Shown: in pieces, positions 7,174 through 11,908 of the stretch
Position numbering within the stretch: the stretch's first letter is position 1
How the letters are laid out: the number at the start of each line of letters is the position of its first letter
From: Acidobacteriaceae bacterium
GTDB taxonomy: Bacteria > Acidobacteriota > Terriglobia > Terriglobales > Acidobacteriaceae
DNA length: 11,908 nucleotides
Direction: 5' to 3'
Assembly: GCA_003152795.1 (NCBI GenBank)
Contig: PMBA01000192.1
Location: 6,139-18,046, forward strand
Position numbers and translations under genes: made by a program
Notes under the pieces: generated by a model
What the model was told of the DNA's origin: nothing
Seen by the model: only the letters and a program-made list of their open reading frames with translations
Databases searched by the model: none

Positions 7174-7563
7174 CTAGGGGCAGGTGAGTTGCGCGGCGCC
7201 GACGATGGTGCATCCTCCGCCGCAGGCAGTGATCGCGTTACAGTTGGTATCGACGAACGCAAAGACCCTGTATGTGCCGACCGCTCCGCTTGCACACTGA
7301 GCCAGGCCATTGGTGGTGACGGATACGTCACTCGTGGGCGCGCTTTGTTGACAGGCACCCCAAGCAGCCGGCTGCGGAGTTAACGTTTGAGACGGATGAA
7401 TGTAGTGGCCGGTGGCGGTGAACTGTGCTTCCTGTGCGTCGGCACTTGCAGGGCTCAGCGTGATGGATTGAAGTTGACTCTGTGAACTCGAGCCACAAGA
7501 CAGCGCAAACGACGCAGCCAGAACCAGAGCGGGGAAAGAAAGAATGAAGCGAGGCTTTTCCAT
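7174..7563 (-). CDS. Small cysteine-rich lipoprotein with Ig-like (BIG2-type) character
   Basis: The 129-residue product has a lipoprotein signal: MEKPR, a hydrophobic stretch 8-19, then ALSC with the lipidated cysteine at 23. A Ser/Gln-rich tether follows. LQSITLSPASADA (31-43), QFTATGHY (47-54), AWGAC (67-71) and the VSVTTNGLAQC (80-90) strand pattern read like a bacterial Ig-like group 2 domain, common as repeats in acidobacterial surface proteins, here as a single copy. Six further cysteines (71, 90, 108, 114, 118, 128) could form three disulfides in the periplasm. AGGAGGG immediately before the ATG (complement of 7567-7573) and a promoter 50-80 bases upstream support expression. No catalytic motif is visible, so a structural or binding role is the most that can be inferred. 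The lipobox has Ala at -3, slightly off the ideal. Confidence 0.78.
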   Translation of the reverse strand: MEKPRFILSFPALVLAASFALSCGSSSQSQLQSITLSPASADAQEAQFTATGHYIHPSQTLTPQPAAWGACQQSAPTSDVSVTTNGLAQCASGAVGTYRVFAFVDTNCNAITACGGGCTIVGAAQLTCP

Positions 7564-7611
7564 AATCCCTCCTGGAAGATGTCAACCATGGTGATTAGGA
7601 TGAGTTTTCTC

Positions 7612-7640
7612 AGTATATTCGCGTCAAAAACTGTCGGCAA
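7612..7640 (-). promoter_or_regulatory. Sigma70-type promoter for the lipoprotein gene
   Basis: Read on the minus strand, TTGCCG (complement of 7635-7640, 4/6 match to the -35 consensus) is separated by exactly 17 bases from TATACT (complement of 7612-7617, 5/6 match to the -10). Transcription would start near 7605, giving a leader of about 40 bases that contains the AGGAGGG ribosome-binding site. This is the best promoter match in the window. Confidence 0.6.
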
Positions 7641-7880
7641 AGCGCGATATTTCAGCAATTGCCCGAATCGCAGTCTCCGCGAACTCTTGGCCCAACCCCA
7701 GCTCAGATGTGCAAACTGATGCAAAGTCGGGGTACCTCAAGGTCACATGCCACCGCGATTACCAAGGTTCGTGTCCGTATCCGCGAAATCACATTAAATC
7801 CAATTTATTCAGATAGTTATCGAACAGATTCCGGCCCCGGCTGCTACCCACTTTGAGGTTGCGTCGAATCGCGTAAATCG

Positions 7881-7976
7881 CCTACTATCGGACAGTTGCA
7901 GGTGACCGAGCCTTCGGTGTGGGGATTTGGCGAGACTCTTGCATCTAATGAACTAGTGAACTAGGCCGACAGTAGG
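7881..7976 (+). promoter_or_regulatory. Paired-arm element with internal hairpin upstream of the transpeptidase gene
   Basis: CCTACTATCGG (7881-7891) and CCGACAGTAGG (7966-7976) are complementary over 11 positions with one mismatch and enclose 74 bases. Inside is a perfect hairpin, ACCGA (7905-7909), loop GCCT, TCGGT (7914-7918). If transcribed, this would be a closed multi-element leader ending 42 bases before the GTG start. If not, it could be a DNA operator. It matches no riboswitch class that I can recognise. Confidence 0.4.
7949..7964 (+). repeat. Perfect 8-bp tandem repeat TGAACTAG x2
   Basis: TGAACTAG occurs twice in direct succession just inside the right arm of the 7881-7976 element, upstream of the transpeptidase gene. 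The duplication is exact. It could be a slippage product or a two-site protein-binding sequence, and the sequence does not say which. Confidence 0.75.
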
Positions 7977-8018
7977 GCTGAGCAGCAGATTGGCCGAGGG
8001 ACCGCCGGGGATGGTGAA

Positions 8019-9251
8019 GTGAAGTTCAGGGCCTGTTTTCTTCGTCTAGCATTTTTCTTGGCAATGGCAGTATTGCTGGAAGCGAGTGCCCTCGCAGCCA
8101 GCGTCAACCCGCGCCCGCTCACCGCTCGTTCGAAAGCTCGCGGGGTTACGGAAACCCAACATGTGAAAAGACGCATGCGAACCCTGGCGCGGAGCCGCGT
8201 CCCGCGCTCGCACTATGCTGCTGCCACCCGTCGCCGTCCTCGTTATTACGAGCGATTCCACACCAGTTCGTTCGCATCCGATATCACCGAAGGTGACGTG
8301 ACTGCCGGCGAAGACCCCATCGTTCGTCAGGCGGCGATTGATGCCCTGGGCAATATGAACGGCACCGTGGTCGCGATCGAGCCGACCAGCGGACGCGTCC
8401 TCGCTATGGTCAACCAGAAACTCGCGCTTTCAAGCGGCGCGCAGCCTTGCTCAACCATCAAGCTTTCGGTGGCTCTGGCCGCGCTGAGTGAAGGCGTGAT
8501 TGACAAGGAAACTCAGGTTTCGCTCGGCAGCCGCAGCCGCATGAATCTCACGACCGCGCTCGCGCACTCCAACAACGCCTACTTCGAAGCGGTCGGCCGC
8601 AAGCTGGGCTTCGAGAAGGTGCAATATTACGCCCACCAGTTCGGACTCGGCGAACTTGCCGGCTATCACATTCCCGGCGAGCAGTTGGGCACTTATCCGG
8701 AAGAAGAGATCTCTCCCAAACTCGGCGGCGTCGCGAAGATGTGCTCCTTCGGCGAGGGCATTTCAATGACTCCGCTGCAACTGGGCGCTCTGGTGACGGC
8801 GATTTCTAACGGCGGCACGCTTTACTACCTGCAACATCCGACCGGTCCCGATGCCGTTGCCAACTTCCAGCCTCGCGTCAAGCGCCATCTCGATATCGAG
8901 CCTGTAATTCCCGATCTCTCCGACGGCATGGCCGGAGCTGTCGCATACGGCACCGCGCGCAGCCTCCGCTTGAACTTCAACGAAGAGTCGATCCTCGGCA
9001 AAACCGGGACATGTTCCCACGCCGGTACCCGCTTCGGATGGTTCGCCTCTTACGCCAACACCGACATCGGACGCATTGTCACCGTTGTCTTCTTGCGCGG
9101 TGGACGTCCTACCTTCGGACCCAAAGCGGCTGAGATTGCGGGCCGCATGTACCGCAATCTCTACGACCACAACTTCTTCGTGGCCGGAACAGCCAGCGCA
9201 ATTTCCGCTCCGGATCTGCAGAAAATCAGCACCCAGGCCGCGTCCCAGTAG
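8019..9251 (+). CDS. Single-domain penicillin-binding transpeptidase
   Basis: This 410-residue exported protein has a penicillin-binding transpeptidase domain, which cross-links peptidoglycan stem peptides through an active-site serine. A signal sequence or membrane anchor covers residues 1-27 (hydrophobic 8-24, ALA-A). A strongly basic, arginine-rich stretch follows (about 36-75). The domain spans about 112-375 with all three motifs: S145-x-x-K148 (STIK), S184-N-N186 and K328-T-G. It also has FGEGISMTPLQLG (244-256) and YGTARSL (310-316), typical of PBPs. There is no transglycosylase domain and no usual class B dimerisation module, so it is short for a PBP. SNN rather than SxV speaks against a class D beta-lactamase. 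The GTG start gives the complete leader and has CCGGGGA at 8005-8011. No division gene adjoins it, so its role in elongation, division or spore-like processes is unknown. Confidence 0.9.
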   Translation: MKFRACFLRLAFFLAMAVLLEASALAASVNPRPLTARSKARGVTETQHVKRRMRTLARSRVPRSHYAAATRRRPRYYERFHTSSFASDITEGDVTAGEDPIVRQAAIDALGNMNGTVVAIEPTSGRVLAMVNQKLALSSGAQPCSTIKLSVALAALSEGVIDKETQVSLGSRSRMNLTTALAHSNNAYFEAVGRKLGFEKVQYYAHQFGLGELAGYHIPGEQLGTYPEEEISPKLGGVAKMCSFGEGISMTPLQLGALVTAISNGGTLYYLQHPTGPDAVANFQPRVKRHLDIEPVIPDLSDGMAGAVAYGTARSLRLNFNEESILGKTGTCSHAGTRFGWFASYANTDIGRIVTVVFLRGGRPTFGPKAAEIAGRMYRNLYDHNFFVAGTASAISAPDLQKISTQAASQ

Positions 9252-9267
9252 CCGCCACTCTGACCCT

Positions 9268-9285
9268 CAGCCCCTCAGGGGGTTG
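9268..9285 (+). terminator. Possible terminator hairpin after the transpeptidase gene
   Basis: CAGCCCC (9268-9274) pairs with GGGGTTG (9279-9285), seven pairs including one G-T, around a TCAG loop, 17 bases after the stop codon. The following bases, GATTTCAAC, contain only three T, so it is a weak intrinsic terminator at best. The rest of the 169-base spacer shows nothing clear. Confidence 0.4.
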
Positions 9286-9420
9286 GATTTCAACATCCTC
9301 ACCCTCGGCGGCCCTCGTGCCCGCCTGCGCACTCCCACCTTCCTCTCATGACCATCGGAATTCGTCCTTCGTAGTTCGATCTCGCGAATCGTTTCCGCCT
9401 GAGTCACAATAGTCAAACCC

Positions 9421-11325
9421 ATGAATTTGTCTCCAACGGCCAGCGCAACGAGACGCCAGGAAGCGCCGGATGTCTCTACTTCTTCCCGGCTGTTCCGGTC
9501 TCCCCAGAAGCACACGCTGCTGATTTGTCTGCTCCTGGCCGCCATTGTCCTGGTGTCCTACAGCCCCGTGACTCGCAACGGTTTCATCAACTATGACGAC
9601 GACCAGTACATCACCAGCAACTCTCATGTGAAGGCGGGTCTGACTTGGGCGACTGTGAATTGGGCTTTCACTACCTATGATCAGGCGAACTGGCATCCGC
9701 TGACGTGGCTTTCCCACGCGCTCGACTGCGACCTCTTCGGCTTGAATCCTGCCGGACATCACTCCGTAAATGTCTTGCTGCACGCGGCCAACGCTGTCGT
9801 TCTCTTTCTGCTGCTTCAGAGCGCCACGGGATTCCGCTGGCGCAGCCTAATTGTGGCCGCTCTGTTTGCGCTTCATCCCGTGAACGTCGAGTCCGTGGCC
9901 TGGGCGGCCGAGCGCAAGAACGTGTTGAGTATGCTGTTTTTTCTGCTCGCCCTCTATGCCTACGTCTGGTACGCGCGCAGGCCTGGACTCCGGCGTTACG
10001 CCTTGGTGCTTTTCGTCTTTGCGCTTTCGCTGCTCTGCAAGCCACAGGCGATCGCATTTCCATTCCTGCTCCTGGTCTGGGACTACTGGCCGCTATGCCG
10101 ATTTGGCGTTCCGGCTGTGGCCGGGCCGGCGCCGCAAGGCGGTGACGTGCCCAGGTGCTCAACCGGATGGCTGATGTTGGAAAAGCTGCCGCTCCTTCTT
10201 CTTTCCGCCGCGAGCGCGGTGGTTACGATGAAGGCCCAAAAGGCAGGAGGCGCCGTCCAAACCTTTTCCCAATACAGCCTGCTCTTGCGTTTGGAGACGG
10301 CTGCGATCTCATACGTGGACTATCTTCGCAAAGCGTTCTGGCCCTCGAAGCTCGTGGCGCTCTATCCGCACCCCATCCAGCTCTATCCTGTCTGGCAGGT
10401 AATCTCAGCCGTACTCACCCTGATGCTCGTCACTGCTTGGGTCCTCCACGCGCGCGATCGGCGGTATCTTGCCGTCGGATGGTTCTGGTTCCTGGGCAGT
10501 TTTGTCCCGATGATCGGGCTGGTCCAGGTGGGCGCTCAGGCCATGGCGGATCGCTACGCTTACATCCCGTTCCTTGGCCTGTTTCTGATGTTGACCTGGC
10601 TGGTCGCCGATTGGGCCGGCGCCCACCGCATTTCTGCCCGTTGGCTTGCCATTCCAGCGATCGCTTGTCTGCTGGTGTTGGGGACGCTTACTTACCGTCA
10701 GGTTGGCTACTGGCACGATATCCCATCATTCTGGCAGCGCACGCTGGCGCTCACTCGGGACAATTACGTCGCGCACGACACCCTGGGAGATTTCCTCGCC
10801 CGCCAGGGCCGAACCGCAGAGGCAGCCGCCCACTTCCGCGCCGCCCTTGCCATCCGTCCCGACGATCTTCCCGCCAACCTGAATCTCGGCGCCTACGAGC
10901 ATGGCCGCGGCAATCTGCCTGCGGCCATCGAGCGCTATCGGATGGTCGCTCTTCACGCGGCCGATGTGGGGCTGCGTGCTACCGCCTACGGCAACTTGGG
11001 ATCGGCCTATCGCCAGACGGGTGAGTTGACCAAAGCCAGGCAGTCTTACCAAACCGCGCTGCAGTTGGCGCCGGACCGGACCATGGCCATGATCGGTCTT
11101 GGTTTGATTGCGCAGAAAAATGGCGACCCGGCCGAGGCGGTTCGCCAGTATTCCCGCGCCATGGCCCTGGAGCCTACCGACGTTGGCTACTTGCTGTTAG
11201 CCCAGGCCTTGCAACTGCAAGGACACTCCGAGGAGGCGAAAGCCATTTCCGAGCGCGTGGCACGCTTGTCGCCAGATCTTCCCGAGGCGCAGAAGGCCGC
11301 TGCCGAACTACTGTCAGGAAGATAG
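9421..11325 (+). CDS. TMTC-like membrane glycosyltransferase with C-terminal TPR repeats
   Basis: The 634-residue protein joins a polytopic membrane part (about 32-425, roughly ten helices) to tetratricopeptide repeats (about 447-620). The membrane part has the marks of the GT-C fold and the TMTC/DUF1736 group: an acidic first extracytoplasmic loop FINYDDDQYIT (55-65) where the catalytic Asp is expected, NWHPLTWLSHALDCDLFGLNPAGHH (90-114), ALHPVNVESVAWAAERKN (150-167) and VQVGAQAMADRYAYIP (368-383). Animal TMTC1-4 are protein O-mannosyltransferases; bacterial homologues are abundant in acidobacteria and planctomycetes, but their acceptors are mostly unknown. Four TPRs are clear (447-480, 481-515, 519-552, 553-586), with a partial fifth at 588-617, and could hold the acceptor protein. 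The ATG at 9421 lacks a good Shine-Dalgarno but precedes the first helix sensibly. The gene is intact and not obviously in an operon. Confidence 0.87.
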   Translation: MNLSPTASATRRQEAPDVSTSSRLFRSPQKHTLLICLLLAAIVLVSYSPVTRNGFINYDDDQYITSNSHVKAGLTWATVNWAFTTYDQANWHPLTWLSHALDCDLFGLNPAGHHSVNVLLHAANAVVLFLLLQSATGFRWRSLIVAALFALHPVNVESVAWAAERKNVLSMLFFLLALYAYVWYARRPGLRRYALVLFVFALSLLCKPQAIAFPFLLLVWDYWPLCRFGVPAVAGPAPQGGDVPRCSTGWLMLEKLPLLLLSAASAVVTMKAQKAGGAVQTFSQYSLLLRLETAAISYVDYLRKAFWPSKLVALYPHPIQLYPVWQVISAVLTLMLVTAWVLHARDRRYLAVGWFWFLGSFVPMIGLVQVGAQAMADRYAYIPFLGLFLMLTWLVADWAGAHRISARWLAIPAIACLLVLGTLTYRQVGYWHDIPSFWQRTLALTRDNYVAHDTLGDFLARQGRTAEAAAHFRAALAIRPDDLPANLNLGAYEHGRGNLPAAIERYRMVALHAADVGLRATAYGNLGSAYRQTGELTKARQSYQTALQLAPDRTMAMIGLGLIAQKNGDPAEAVRQYSRAMALEPTDVGYLLLAQALQLQGHSEEAKAISERVARLSPDLPEAQKAAAELLSGR

Positions 11326-11339
11326 TCAAGCCACGGAGT

Positions 11340-11359
11340 GACAGCCGCCCTCGGCTGTC
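11340..11359. repeat. Perfect 8-bp stem-loop between convergent genes
   Basis: GACAGCCG (11340-11347) and CGGCTGTC (11352-11359) form an eight-pair stem around loop CCCT, 14 bases after the TPR glycosyltransferase stop. No T-run follows on either strand, so it is not a standard terminator, though it could stabilise RNA ends. GCGAGC-GAA-GCGAGC follows directly, which gives the site the look of a dispersed palindromic repeat. Confidence 0.6.
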
Positions 11360-11390
11360 CGCGAGCGAAGCGAGCAAGGGCCTGATTTGC

Positions 11391-11418
11391 TCATGGTGTG
11401 AAGATCATGGTGTGAAGA
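11391..11418. repeat. Perfect 14-bp tandem duplication TCATGGTGTGAAGA x2
   Basis: The 14-base unit TCATGGTGTGAAGA appears twice head to tail, followed by a third TCA. It lies in the spacer between the converging glycosyltransferase and ABC ATPase genes and contains no evident coding or termination signal. An exact copy suggests a recent duplication. Confidence 0.85.
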
Positions 11419-11467
11419 TCAAGGAGTGGCGTTCATGCGTCCGGCAGCCGGGGCGGTTGTTCCCACA

Positions 11468-11908
11468 CTACCGCTTCACTTCGTCCTTGGCGACCACGCC
11501 GTCCTTGATGTAGATGATGCGGTGAGCGTACTCGGCGATGTCGTGTTCGTGCGTCACCAGCACGATCGTATTGCCTTCCGAGTGCAGGCGATCGAACAGT
11601 GCCATGATCTCGTTCCCGGTTTGTGAATCGAGGTTGCCGGTCGGTTCGTCGGCGAGGATGATGGCCGGCTTATTGACCAGAGCGCGGGCGACCGCCACGC
11701 GCTGCCGTTGTCCGCCGGAGAGTTCGTTGGGCTTGTGGTTCATGCGTGATTCCATGCCGACCGACGCCAGCGCGGCCTTGGCGCGTTCGGCGCGCTCTTC
11801 GGACGGAACTCCCGCATAGATCAGCGGCAGTTCCACGTTGTGCAAAGAAGTGGCGCGAGCCAGCAGATTGAAAGTCTGGAATACGAATCCGATTTCCTTG
11901 TTGCGGAT
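11468..11908 (-). CDS. ABC transporter ATP-binding protein, MacB/LolD type (C-terminal part)
   Basis: The gene runs off the right edge of the window, leaving its last 146 residues. The visible part holds the Q-loop ([10 protein letters not shown] near the edge), the ABC signature LSGGQRQR, Walker [15 protein letters not shown], and the switch histidine in LVTHEHD. Walker A lies outside the window. The pattern FQTFNLL, the short ELPLIYAG stretch, [10 protein letters not shown] and the compact C-terminus fit the MacB/LolD (FtsE-related) ATPases. These are cytoplasmic motors for permeases that export macrolides, peptides or lipoproteins across the envelope. The cognate permease is not in the window and would be expected in the minus-strand neighbourhood beyond the edge. 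A TTG at 11843-11845 is an internal codon, because the reading frame continues upstream with conserved sequence. Substrate is unknown. Confidence 0.95.
   Translation of the reverse strand: MRNKEIGFVFQTFNLLARATSLHNVELPLIYAGVPSEERAERAKAALASVGMESRMNHKPNELSGGQRQRVAVARALVNKPAIILADEPTGNLDSQTGNEIMALFDRLHSEGNTIVLVTHEHDIAEYAHRIIYIKDGVVAKDEVKR

Larger units (their letters stand above)
7641..8018. other. Divergent intergenic spacer without a recognisable gene
   Basis: Together with 7564-7640 this makes a 455-base gap between two diverging genes. It contains no reading frame with protein-family features. The part from 7641 to about 7880 is less GC-rich than the genes and shows no convincing repeats. A weak + strand promoter is possible with TTGCGT (7859-7864), an 18-base spacer and TACTAT (7883-7888), but both boxes match poorly. 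The 3' third carries the paired-arm element and direct repeat listed separately. Confidence 0.6.

Noticed and set aside
7905..7976. Known riboswitch (for example c-di-GMP or cobalamin) before the transpeptidase gene
   Set aside because: The conserved core sequences of these classes are not present. Only generic pairing is visible.
10155..11024. A 289-codon + frame inside the glycosyltransferase gene
   Set aside because: It is an off-frame reading of a GC-rich gene with Arg/Pro/Ser-rich sequence and no domain. The TPR and membrane frame is clearly the real one.

Overview
The window looks like chromosomal DNA of a GC-rich Gram-negative bacterium, most likely an acidobacterium of the Terriglobia/Koribacter type. 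That assignment is inference from the gene mix: ftsZ next to a secreted DUF885 protein, an Ig-like lipoprotein, a TMTC-like membrane/TPR glycosyltransferase and a MacB/LolD-type ABC ATPase. No rRNA or tRNA gene that would settle it is visible.

Layout: (1) 1-1429, the end of the division cluster, with the last codons of a probable ftsA and a complete ftsZ, all on +. (2) 1511-3385, two membrane-protein genes on +: a TMEM175-type potassium channel and an acyltransferase-3 enzyme. (3) 3544-4122, a secreted cytochrome P460-family haem protein on +, followed by a good intrinsic terminator. (4) 4253-7563, three exported-protein genes on -: a phosphoesterase, a DUF885 predicted metallopeptidase and a small cysteine-rich lipoprotein with a credible promoter. 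(5) 7564-8018, a 455-base divergent spacer holding that promoter and a set of inverted and direct repeats. (6) 8019-11325, a single-domain penicillin-binding transpeptidase and a TMTC-like glycosyltransferase with C-terminal TPRs, both on +. (7) 11468-11908, the C-terminal part of an ABC transporter ATPase on -, running off the right edge.

Most genes act at the envelope (division ring, peptidoglycan transpeptidase, exported hydrolases, lipoprotein, membrane acyl and glycosyl transferases), but spacing and strand switches argue against one large operon. Apart from ftsA-ftsZ, no pathway links the neighbours. I found no clear novel multi-gene system, CRISPR array, transposase or phage module. 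The most unusual signals are non-coding: degenerate 7-bp CTG-initiated repeats in three separate gene spacers (96-130, 1437-1503, 5229-5255), and a paired-arm element at 7881-7976 upstream of the transpeptidase gene.
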